Below are positions 9,070 through 18,917 of a stretch of 42,090 nt of DNA, one piece after another. The stretch's first letter is position 1. Every line of letters starts with the position of its first letter. The stretch is taken from assembly GCF_000315625.1 (NCBI RefSeq), contig NW_005434513.1:20381-62470 (forward strand). The letters run 5' to 3'. The notes under the pieces are model-generated. The model was not told where the DNA came from. It saw only the letters and a list, made by a program, of their open reading frames with translations, and searched no databases. The stretch is from Guillardia theta CCMP2712 (Eukaryota > Cryptophyceae > Pyrenomonadales > Geminigeraceae). Both the position numbers and the translations under genes were made by a program.

Positions 9070-12000
9070 TCAGAACGGGAGCGGCTTCTCCTCGGACATG
9101 GACTCCAGCTTGCTCGTCAGCTCCGTAGAGGTTCGCCGCGAGATTCCGCCGGAGGATCGTCCGTCGCCGAGCCGCATGCTCGCCCGTCGCTCCCTGAAGA
9201 ACTCGGAGAGGTCTGGCAGGTTGACGGGAGTGAGCCGAGGAGGAGGAAGAAGAGGAGGATGGAGGAAGCTGGTAGAATGAGGAAGGGCCAGAGGGGTGAG
9301 TGAAGAGCAAGGGAAAGAAGGGAAGAGGAGCGATGAGAGACGGGACAGGATTAGGGGACAGCAGGACAGAAGAGGAGCAAGGAGGTAAACCGGGAACAGG
9401 GAGGGAGGAGGAGAGGTGGAGGAGAGGAGGAGGAGAGGAGGAGAGGAAGAACATGGGCGTACCATCGTAGAACTCAGCGTTCCTAGGAGTGTTGACGCTG
9501 CATAATGAAGGAGCAGGTAGCGTCCCTTCCTCCTCAGACTACAAGGAGAGTCAAGAAGCAAGAGGAGAAAAGAGGAGGAGGAGGTAGGAGGAGGAATGAA
9601 AGGAGGGGAGAAGACGGTGGGGAAGGTATGGGAATATTATTAGGAGCAGGGGAGGGCAGGAGAGAAGCGAGTTGAGGTAGGGAAGGAGTAGGGTGAGAAT
9701 GAGCTGTGAAGCAAGGGAGGAGGAAGCAAGGGAGGAGGGAGGAGGGAGAGAGGAGGGAGGGAGGTGGGAGGGAGGGAGGAGAGAGGAGGGAGGAAGGATG
9801 GAGGAAGTGAGCAAGACGGGGATCAAGGTAGATCGACCTCAACGCTTGCAGCAACTCGCGGAAACCATCGCAGCTGAAGCCTCAACCTGGCCTTGTCAAG
9901 CATGATCCGTTTCCTCCCCTGCCTGCTCAAAGCCGCCTTGCTCTCCTCCAGCTTGAACCAGCGATCGATCATCCTGTCCTCGATCCCCTGCCCTGACTTG
10001 GCATGCTCTGCCAAGAACTCCTGGATGATGTCCTGGATGGAGATGGTGGTTACACCCACGAAGCGCATGCTTCTCCCCTTTTCGTCCTTGCTGTCATGCA
10101 CGCTGAGATCGATGCTGCCCTCCTTGTCAAGAACAAAGAAGTCAGACCGAAAGTTCCAGTGCGGGCTCGTGAGGTTCCTGCAGAGGTGCGAAGTTTGCGA
10201 CTCTCCCTGTGACTGGATGGTTATGAAGCATCCCCACCTCTCCTCCTCCCCTGCTGCTAGGCCGTCCTCTCCCTCCCCTCCTCCGCCCTCAGTTCCAGCA
10301 GGGAGGCGCGGGGGGAGGACGGCTTCAATGGAAGTGATGGAGAGCATGCCGAGAGGAGGGTTGAACGCGTTCTCAGGAGACAGGAGGGTGAACATGCGAT
10401 CGTCGGAGTTGACAATCAAGGAAGCGTCAGGGTTGGTGATGACGTAGGGACGGGGGCTGACGTCATCGGTGGGATTCTTCCTGTAGAGGCCCAGGGGGAG
10501 GCTGGACCTCTTGCTGACGAGATACTGGAACAGCTCCTTATATGTCTTGCCCTCGAAGCTCGAGGGGACGATGAGAGAGTAGAGCTGATTGGCGGGTCAG
10601 TGAATGGCACGGGGAGGAGATGGAGGGAAGTGCAGGAGGAGGAGGAGCAGGAGGAGGAGGAGGAGGAGGAGGAGGAGGAGGAGGAGGAGCAGCAGCAGCA
10701 GCAGGAGGAGGAGAAACAGCAGCAGCAGTAGCAGGAGGAGGAGGAGAAACAGCAGCAGCAGTAGCAGGAGAAACAGCAAGAGCAGGAGGAGGAGGAGGAG
10801 GAGGAGGAGGAGGAGGAGGAGAGCAGGAGAGCAAGAGAGCACCAGCAGCAGAAAGAGGAGGAGGGGCTCACCACTGACGGGGTGACGTCATTCTCGAGGA
10901 AGCTGGACTGATCGACCCCACCGCTGATGACGAGCTCGCGGAGGATGGGGAGGAGATGCTCGTTGTACATGCACTGAGACATGAGACGGTCGATGACCGA
11001 GTTGAGGAAGACATGGCCGGCGGCGAAGGGAGGGCACAGAGTGATCTCGGACTCGGAGTCAGTACGGTCTTCCTGCATCAAGAACATGATGTTGTCGCTG
11101 TTGCGGATCTGACAGATGATGTTGGCGTTGGGATGGATGGACAGGATAGAGCGGTAGGTGAAGATGCTATCAGCGTCCATGAGCCTTGACAACGCCTCCT
11201 CCTCGCTGTTCTTGGCGTGCTTGCCGTTGGTCCGAACGTCGCTAGTTGCGCCTGATAGGATGATGGCCTTATCCAGCCCCAGGACCCCAGCGCGGACGAG
11301 GTCACGCTGGTCGAGGGGGGTACCTTGAACGAAGAAGACGTCGGGAAAGTGAGCAAGGTGCTGCCACCAGACGGGGGAAGGGATTTCGGGGAAGAGGATG
11401 ACGATAGCTTGAGAAGCAACGTGCTTGCTTCGCAACGTCTTCACAAACTCCTGGATGGAGTTGATGTTTCCACACTGACAATGCAGTCAGGAACGAAGTT
11501 CGATCGTCGTTGTCATCATAATCATCTCCATCTCCATCTCCATCCCCATTCCCAACATCATCTTCATCATCATTATCATCATCGTAATCATCTTCTTCGT
11601 CCTCGCCTCAACCTCAACCACAACCATTATCACCATCACCATCACAACAACAACAGCACAGGCTGCAACAACAATCATCTCTTCTTCACCAGAAGCACAT
11701 GGTTCTGTCTGTTCTCTTCGCTGTGCTTCCATGCCCAGGGGTCACTCGCTCTCCCCGGGCTGCTTCCGAACTCAACGGGCGTGTCAAGGAACTGATACTT
11801 CCTCATCATCCTCGCGTTGGTGACTGAGGCGAGCTCGCACAAGTCGCCGTCTGCCACCTGAACTTCCCTGTGGTTGTCGATAGCCTCCCTCTCCTTCATG
11901 TGCTCGAACGGCTCCAGACATCCGTCGACCAGCCGGAACGTTGAGAGTCTGACCGCGTCCTCGATGTCGTCACCTGAAGCCTTGTGCTGAGAAGAGGAAG

Positions 12001-12502
12001 GTGGGGAGAGTTTGGAGGGGGAGGGAGGAGGGAGAGTTGAGGGGAGATGGATGAGGGATGAGGGGGAGTGGGGGGAGTGGGAGGAAAGAGAGAGAAGGGA
12101 GGGGGAGGAGGGAGGAGGGAGGACGGGAGGAGGGAGGAAGGGAGGAGGGAGGAAGGGAGGAGGGAGGAAGGGAGGAGAGAAGAGGGAGGAAGGAGGAAGG
12201 AGGAAGGAGGAAGAAGGAAGAAGGAGGGAGGAGGGAGGAGGGAGGGGGGAGGGGGGATCGTCACCGATGAGGAAGACCCACGTCGACCCACTTGGAATCT
12301 CCCAACGTGCTGGGAACAGAACGACGCGAGATACGCCTTTCGAGTCAGCTGTCACAGGTATATGCGTCAGCTGTCCTCTAGCTGAAAGTCTTTGACTAGC
12401 CATACCGATCTCAACGGCAAACACAGTACAGCCAAGATGGAGGAACACCTGAGAAATTGTCACAGCAAGACATTCTACATGTTTTCATCATCATCATCAT
12501 CA

Positions 12503-12533
<31 letters not shown>

Positions 12534-15500
12534 TATCATCTTCATCATCATCATATCAATCTTCAATTTTCTCTCACCATATTTGCAAGTTCTGCAAATG
12601 TCTTGCCCTCAAAGAAAGGAGACAGTTTGGCACGATAGATCTCTTTGCCGCAACTTTGTACATATTCCTGTCGAGCAGAAGCTCAGCAACAACAAATACA
12701 AAAGTACACTTCACTCTCCTTCTCTCCTTGCTACTTGACATCAACTCTCCCTCCTGCTCCTCTTGCTCCCCTCTTCACCACTTGATCCAGATGCTAAGGC
12801 CACCTACTATCCTCTCCATCCGTTTGCTCCTCCTCCTCCTCCTGCCCCTCTCACCACTTCTCCTTCTCCTGCTTCTCCTCCTCTTCTCCTGCTCTCTCAC
12901 AAACGTCTTCCTCCACCTGCATCCAGGTCTCCATGTTGTCCTTGGGCTCAGCGTTGGAGGAGCGGATGAGGTTGCTGATCATGGTGGAGAACCCTGGGCA
13001 GATGCAGCTCTTGCCCAGCAGGTTCAACTTGATCTCGTCAGTGCAGAGCACCTGACATGGAGGAGAGGAGAGGAGAGGAGAGGAGGAGAAGAGGAGAGGA
13101 GAGGAGAGGAGAGGAGAGGCCGACAGGTGCCGTAGGGATGGGAGGAAGGAAGCAGAGTTAAGAAGAAATGAGCGAGTTTGAGATGTCGGACAATGACAAA
13201 CGGGAAGATAACGTGGAGAGGAGAAGAAAAGTCAGCAAACCCCGATAAAATCATCTTGTTTTCACCTGATGGAATGTTCTGCCATAACGAGATCTCGTGA
13301 AGTTTTCACTACTGTGAAAGAGGAAAATACAATTTCAAAAATGAATGAAAATTTCAAGGAGATTTTAAAGTTCCTGTCTGGCGCAATCAATTGCATCACT
13401 ACCAGCGTGTCTTTCTTTGAGTACTTTGCAACCAGTTACACGATGAAGCGAAGAAATATGAAAACCTTCTGGATGTACTTTTTGATGCTCATTGCTTTCA
13501 ATACAGTAGACTGCAATGAAAGGAAGATCAATGGCTGGAGGAGAGGGACAAGGATTGAAGGACCAATGGAAGGAAGTTGTGAACATGCCCAAGACAAAAG
13601 AATATGATCATTGATCATCAACAAAAGCATCAACACCACCTTGATCTGTATTATCGATTTTCACCCTTCTCCTCGTCTCCTCCTCCCCATCATCATCACC
13701 ACCACCACCGCCGGCACCACCACCACCACCACCATCTCCATCGCCATCGCCATCTCCATCTCCATCTCCATCTCCATCTCCATCTCCATCTCCATCTCCA
13801 TCTTCATCATTTCTTCTGCTCTTCTTCACCTGATCAGCCGCCTTCGGATCGTCGGTGTCCTTGTTGGTGAGGATGAAAAAACATTTCGCTCCTCTACGTC
13901 AAGACATCAGCAGGAACTTTCGAAAAAAATTGACGAGTCAGCCGCCGCTAGTCAAACACCTCGCGTCAGCTCGGCTCAGGTCATGATCCTCAAATGCTGA
14001 TCCCTGGAGATACTTGACCTGGATTGCAAAATCAGCTAAACTACCAGATCGGAAAACAAAAGTTTCGCGCCTTGCCGAGCCAGTTTGGAGAGTCGATGAG
14101 AGAGAGGATAGACAGGGAAGGATGCTCCTCGCTCAGAAGAACGACGTTGATGATCTGATGTAGGAGAGGGGAAAAGATGTAAGGCGGTAAGTTAGAAAGT
14201 TGAACGAGGAAAATCGACAATAATCAGAAACAAATAAAATGTTTGGGGAACATCTCTTATTTGTTTCCCTTACACATCTTTTTAAACAAGTTCTCCTCAA
14301 TTTCCTCGTTGCCCATCCCTCCCCTGCTCCCGTGCTCTCTTGCTTCTTCACTGATCTGTTCCCATCTCCCATCTCCCATCTCCCATCTCCCATCTCCCAT
14401 CTCCCATCTCCCATCTCCCTTCTCCCATCTCCCATCCCCCATCCCCCATCTCCCATCTCCCATCTCACATACAAGGCAGCAAACTCCAGCTCCCTCACCT
14501 TCGCCATCTCGCCATGATCGGAGTGGAACATCTCATCAAGAAAGTCGCTCAGAGTCGTGTAGCTGAAACTCCCACAGACTACGACGTGCTGCAAGTTCCA
14601 TCAGCAGTCTCCACTCCACTCTAGAGAAACGAGATAAAAAAAAGTCATCATTGCCTGCGTTCCCTTTCTCTTCTTGTAGGCGGCTCTTACATATACAGAG
14701 TCCACGGACAACAGACGCATGATTTCATTGAGCTGCAAACAACAAGCATCACAATCGTCAACGTCGTCAATGTATCATCGCACCTGATCGCCGACGAACG
14801 CAAGTGCAAAACAAATCATCGTCATCACCAGCATCTGCAGACATCGCATGTCACAGAGAAGAAGCTTGCAACCATTGCTCGTGGCTCCTCCTTGCACCTT
14901 GCCGGGGATAGACTTTGGTGAGAAATCTCCGTATCCCACTTGTCGCGTCATGTCAGCGTCATCAGCATCCGCACCTGATCGTACCTGAACTTACTGTGAC
15001 GACTGTGAAGTAGAGCGCGTCATGAAACCATATCCTGAAGTCAGGTCTGCACCAAGAACAATCATGCTCTCAGCAAGTTTGACAAGGACGCTATCAACGA
15101 GTCACCTGTAGTTCTGCTCCACCGTCATGAAGAGCCCAGCAAAGCAGAACATCACGCTCCCGAACGTCAGCAGCACCTGAGAACTTTTCAGCTGCGCAAG
15201 TAGCCTTCACCACCTGCGGCCTAGCACATACTTTGATCATGTGAAAGAAGACCCCTGAACTCCCGTCTACCGGATTCTCTGCATCGCTGCAGCTCGTGTC
15301 ATACACGACGACGAGGTGACAAGTGACAGCCGTTACCTGTCGTTCTCTTGGGATAATAAGATCAGGACCCGGAGGATTCGCAGCAGACAGACTACTCGAA
15401 GGAAACCTAGCTGGCTGGCGACGTTGATCTCGGTCGTGATTCCCTTCTTCTGTGTGATCTCGTCGTAGGTTTGTATGACGTTTGACGCGAGCAGGATGAG

Positions 15501-16065
15501 AAGTGGAGGGAAGACTGTGAGAATGTCGATGATGGTGAGCGCCTGCCGCAGGTGGGTCCATCGATTTTCAGCTGTGAAAAGGTGGAAAGTCAGACATATA
15601 TGGAGGGAGGAGGGGGGAGGGAGGAGGGAGGAGGGAGGAGGGAGGGAGGAGGGAGGAGGGAGGAGGGAGGAGGGAGGAGGGAGGAGGGAGGAGGGAGGCG
15701 TCAAGTAGAAGAATGGATCTTTGGTTGACCAGCATAGAAGCGAAGGACGAACTCCGTCAAAAAGAAGTAGAGGAAGACATCTTGAATATTCTGCGAGGTC
15801 TGAACGAACTTTATGGAAGTTTCTCGGACATCCATGGGATGATCGTAGTACGTTGTGGTGACGTACAATACCACAGACGCCAACGAGAGAAGAATGTTCA
15901 TGACGTCCATTGCAACCCCGAACCTCGTTGCATTGATGTAATAGTGCAGCCTTGACCTGGAGGGCGGTCAAATGTTTCGCTCATGAGCCAGGAAACTCAT
16001 ATCAACCTGAGGTTGGTGGCAACATGCAGCAATCTGCGGATTCGTCTCTTCACAAAGTTCACCAT
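9070..16065 (-). CDS. BK/SLO-type calcium-activated K+ channel with C-terminal C2 domain
   Basis: 23 exons: 16065-16007, 15950-15730, 15571-15337, 15286-15232, 15176-15106, 15034-14985, 14938-14898, 14834-14784, 14732-14691, 14588-14469, 14154-14071, 14018-13960, 13893-13830, 13510-13440, 13311-13266, 13051-12917, 12667-12578, 12448-12265, 11973-11690, 11474-10872, 10584-9838, 9538-9463, 9212-9070. All phases agree; 1176 aa. Six TM segments: S1 about 32-51, S2 75-93, S3 105-122, S4 148-166 with three Arg, S5 191-209, S6 245-261. The filter is TVSSVGYGD (227-235). There is no S0 helix. RCK1 starts at HVVVCG (276) and includes YLQGSAFEDHDL and CPGFSTM. RCK2 starts at NHVLLCG (650) and includes FVQGTPLDQRDL and PPFAAG. 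The calcium-bowl position reads QEDRTDSESE and lacks the Asp run of animal SLO1. After the RCK2 end (RPYVITNP) a C2-like fold follows (about 930-1096: GMLSITSIEAV, NLTSPHWNFRSDFFVLD, SIDLSVHDSKD), then a 70-residue polar tail. The intron at 14070-14019 appears to use a GC donor. Confidence 0.9.
9539..9837 (-). repeat. CT-rich (sense strand) intronic microsatellite
   Basis: The intron between channel exons 21 and 22 is almost pure purine on the + strand (ggagga, gaggga), that is, pyrimidine on the transcribed sense strand. The introns at 9213-9462, 11974-12264 and 15572-15729 look the same. Confidence 0.7.
10585..10871 (-). repeat. GAG/CAG trinucleotide tract within a channel intron
   Basis: On the + strand, runs of GAG/GGA triplets with interspersed CAG runs (10625-10850) fill the intron between channel exons 20 and 21. 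Several long artificial reading frames arise from it on both strands. None is a gene. Confidence 0.85.
11475..11689 (-). repeat. CAT/CAA-rich intronic microsatellite
   Basis: The intron between channel exons 19 and 20 is built from ATC/TCC and AAC/ACC triplets (about 11515-11670). The splice ends gtgaag...gtcag are intact. Confidence 0.7.
12481..12560 (-). repeat. TCA/TCG trinucleotide tract
   Basis: TCATCA triplets interrupted by a block of TCG triplets, inside the channel intron 12577-12449. Confidence 0.8.
13690..13810 (-). repeat. CAC triplets followed by CATCTC hexamers
   Basis: CACCAC triplets (13696-13733) are followed by about 10 CATCTC/CATCGC hexamers in the channel intron 13829-13511. 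The hexamers make apparent Ser-Ile or His-Leu repeats in the + frames; these are not genes. Confidence 0.8.
14364..14466 (-). repeat. 7-bp minisatellite, unit CCCATCT
   Basis: About 15 copies of CCCATCT with a few CCCATCC variants fill the channel intron 14468-14155. Unlike most introns of this gene, it is purine-rich on the sense strand (AGATGGG). Confidence 0.85.
15600..15700 (-). repeat. GGAGGGA minisatellite in channel intron 2
   Basis: Near-perfect heptamers of ggaggga on the + strand (CCTCCCT on the sense strand) between channel exons 2 and 3. Confidence 0.8.
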
Positions 16066-16513
16066 TTTGACCTCGCAAGTTCTTACTGAGAGCTCAGGCT
16101 CCCTCTCAGAGCTCCTCAGTCTCCCTGTATCCTGACTTCCTTGTCTCTATCTCTCTCCTCTCTCCTCGATCACCATCGCTCCCGCTGTCTCCCGCTCCTC
16201 CCACCGCCATCTTCAGCCATAGAGCGCCAAGTCCAATTTTTGCCAGTGTGTCAACTTACCCCTGCTTTGACCCCAGGTTTGACCCCTGTTTGACCCACCC
16301 AGGGACGGGTTGGGTGGGGATGAGGGTCCTTTCCTTTGGGGTTTGAAAATGGATCGGTAGAAAACCTTACAATAAAAAATCGCAGATCTTGAAGGGAACA
16401 TATGGAAAAATATTGGAAATTAATAAAAGTTGTAGTGATTTTGTGAGGATCTCTTATGGAAATGGAGTAAATTTATAGCGCAGGAGCAGCGTGCAGCAGC
16501 GAGGAGCGGCGCC
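16066..16513. promoter_or_regulatory. bidirectional promoter region between BK channel and LSM4
   Basis: The channel start (16065, -) and the LSM4 start (16514, +) are divergent and 448 bases apart, so both promoters must lie here. The visible structure is a CT-rich block (16100-16205) and three direct repeats of TTTGACCC at 16266, 16278 and 16289 (11-12-bp spacing, about one helical turn). No TATA box is clear for either gene. The repeats could be an activator site; this is inference. Confidence 0.45.
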
Positions 16514-17540
16514 ATGGTGAGTGAAGGGGGACGGGAGGGAGGGAGGGGGAGGGGGAGGAAGGGGAGGAGAAGGAGGAGAAGGAGGATGGCGAAGGGAAGC
16601 AGGACATGGTTGGCAGATGGGAGTGAGGTTGAGGAGGAGCACGGGAGGAAGGAGTGAATGTTTGCGATGCAACGGTCATTGGCGAAGGGATCCTTGGTGA
16701 TTTGAGGCAAATAAGCGTATGATGAGTGTATGAGGTGATGGTTTTGGCAAGTGAAACTTTGTCTTCACAACGTCATACTTAAGGATGTTACCATCCGAAT
16801 CTCTGTCTTCATATCCTGTTTGTGATTTAGTTTCTCATGTGCATGTTGCGGGCTGTGGTGTAGAGTTTGCGAGTTTTTAGGACATTGGTCAACTCTTTGT
16901 CATCGATTGACTCTTTCGCAGCTTCCCCTCTCACTCTTGCGAGCTGGGAAGGATAATCCCATGGTAGAACTTGTCTTTGTGTTCGAACGTGTCAATAATA
17001 CTCTCAACCAGCTTGTGGAATTGAAGAATGGAGAGACATACAACGGGATTCTGGTCAACTGTGATATCTGGATGAACCTCAGTCTGCGCGATGTTGTTTG
17101 CACATCGAGGGTGCGGCTTGTTCTTCTGCTCTCAATCTCTGCATGCTGATGCTGCTGTAACAGGACGGTGACAAATTCTGGAAGATCCCAGAGTGCTATA
17201 TCCGCGGCAACAACATCAAGTATCTACGTGTTCCTGACGAAGTGATAGACAAAGTGGTTGATGAGCCAGTGAAGAGTAAGGAGATCTATCCTGTGCTTCC
17301 CTTCTCTGACCATCTCGCAGAGGAGCGCAAGGAATTCGCTGGACGAGGACGTGGGCGAGGGGTGATTGGAAATCGTGGGGGTGGAAATCAAGGAGGAGGA
17401 GGACGAGGACAGGTAGACATCTTTCCTCCTCCCTGCTAATTGTATGAGACTTTCTTACCGGTTAACAGGGTGCTGATCGTGGAGGACGAGGAGGCAGAGG
17501 AGGAGGACGAGGAGGACGAGGAGGAGGAAGAGGACAGTGA
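16514..17540 (+). CDS. LSM4: U6 snRNA-associated Sm-like protein LSm4
   Basis: Exons 16514-16516, 16922-16963, 17012-17110, 17164-17412 and 17469-17540 give a 154-aa protein. LSm4 is a subunit of the cytoplasmic LSm1-7 ring (mRNA decapping) and the nuclear LSm2-8 ring (U6 snRNA binding). The Sm fold is complete: [14 protein letters not shown], Sm1 [22 protein letters not shown] and Sm2 [20 protein letters not shown], closely following animal and plant LSm4. The C-terminus is an RGG-rich tail (GRGRGRG, then GGRGGRGGG), as usual in the family and linked to P-body assembly. Exon 1 codes only the initiator Met: ATG is followed at once by gtgagt. Other introns are 48-56 nt, while intron 1 is 405 nt and purine-rich. 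Confidence 0.97.
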
Positions 17541-17752
17541 GATAGGACAGCAGGAAGAGAAGTCCATCGGATATTGTCTGTCTATCACTAACTGTACAAT
17601 GATGCGAGAAATCTTGAGTGGTAAAAGGATCGGATGATTAAACCAAGCTTGTTTTGATTTCCTTAAGAACAAACATCAATTCATGATGAATTGATTGAAA
17701 CTGAGACTCAGTAGAGGGAAAAATGAGAAAAGCTCAGTTAAATCTGTCTCTC

Positions 17753-18669
17753 TTAAACGCCAGTGAACAGCATCCCCTCGGTCGTGTACTTGGTTGACAC
17801 GGCGCGATCCTCCGTCTCGCCACCGATCAACTTCTTGGGAGTGCTCACGATGGCAGAGGCCTCATCGTCGAGTACAGAAGCATCCGACTGCTTAGGGAGA
17901 TAATCCGCAATAGTCTGTCTGAGCAGGGCAAACATCTAAAGGCACGCAGACAGTGAGTAAGGAGTGAAAAATTCGATGATCGCACATTCATGCGCGAGAT
18001 ACATTGCAAATCAAGTAAGCAAATCACGCCTTCTTATCGCATGAGAACAAAGAAACATTTTCCCATGGAAATAAACAAACATTGCATGAGAAGAAACATT
18101 TCCCCGTGGAAGTAAACAAACATTGCCTTCTACAAGCAAGAACATTCATACACGCCCTCAATCAAACAGTTACAGCCATGACATCAGATCACAGCCCGAT
18201 GCCAACATAAACCATCCTATCCATGCACGCGGACAAATACATAAATCACGCTATCCATGTTACGCGAACTACTGACGACAAGCAGTTCCCCAATTACATT
18301 AGTTATAAGCAAAAATGAACATGGTTTCTTCTTTTTCCTCCTTGCCCTCCACGTTTCACTGGGAGCTCAAGAGTCGTTACATTCACTAGAGTCTCTTATC
18401 GCTGAAGCATCAACATGACATTTCAACTAGTGCTCGAGTCCTTTACTGCTCCCCCTGTCTCACACCATAGACATGTTCATACCTCAACCATGTAGTAAAC
18501 TTTTGGATTCCTACAAGAGAAAAACCTTCTTGACGCATCTGAATCTCGGGAATAAACAACTCAGTCATTCAATATCTCTCTGATGCTTCACATTCGCTGC
18601 TTCCCTGACTCGCTCGTCCCGCTCTCTCTCCTCCCCCTCCTCCATGTTCATGCTCATCGCGGTCGGCAT
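17753..18669 (-). CDS. small acidic protein, function unknown
   Basis: Proposed exons 18669-18587, 18510-18483 and 17935-17753 give 97 aa: a Glu/Arg-rich N-terminus (EEGEERERDERVREAANV), then NPKVYYMVEMFALLRQTIAD, then DDEASAIVSTPKKLIGG and a TKYTTEGMLFTGV end. The last exon (acceptor ctttag, TAA stop at 17755-17753) and the middle exon are well bounded. The link to exon 1 needs a GC donor (gcatca) and is weak; another first exon is possible. The family is not recognised. The 547-base second intron holds no other feature except a duplicated ~40-base stretch (about 18045-18123: gagaac/agaaacatttcccatgga type). Confidence 0.5.
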
Positions 18670-18805
18670 GCCACGGTGAGCTCGATTCCGAATTTAGATC
18701 TGACCGTTACAAGCGCATTTTGAAACGGTCACTGGCTTGACTAAAAAAGGGACAGTGTCGAACGAAGGGTTGACCTGTCAACGATACTCAAGTCAATAAA
18801 GTTCT

Positions 18806-18842
18806 CATTATTGTCATAATTGTCATAATTGTCATAATTGTC
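18806..18842. repeat. 10-bp direct repeats, unit TTGTCATAAT
   Basis: Three and a half head-to-tail copies of TTGTCATAAT between the small minus-strand gene (start 18669) and the end of the large gene (18918). Confidence 0.8.
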
Positions 18843-18917
18843 AGTTGTATTGATCAGAGAAGTTTCATACTCGGCAAGCAGTTGACAGCTACACTGACAT
18901 GTTGAGAGAGACGATCG

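Noticed and set aside
10538-10885. Poly-Pro, poly-Leu, poly-Gly and poly-Arg frames
   Set aside because: Products of the GAG/CAG trinucleotide tract lying inside a channel intron with intact splice ends.
13365-13592. Minus frame ending GSDAIDCARQEL, resembling the RCK1 motif GDDAICLAELK
   Set aside because: The correct RCK1 segment is VLCTDEIKLNLLGKSC at 13051-12917; the frame here is intronic and needs a frameshift.
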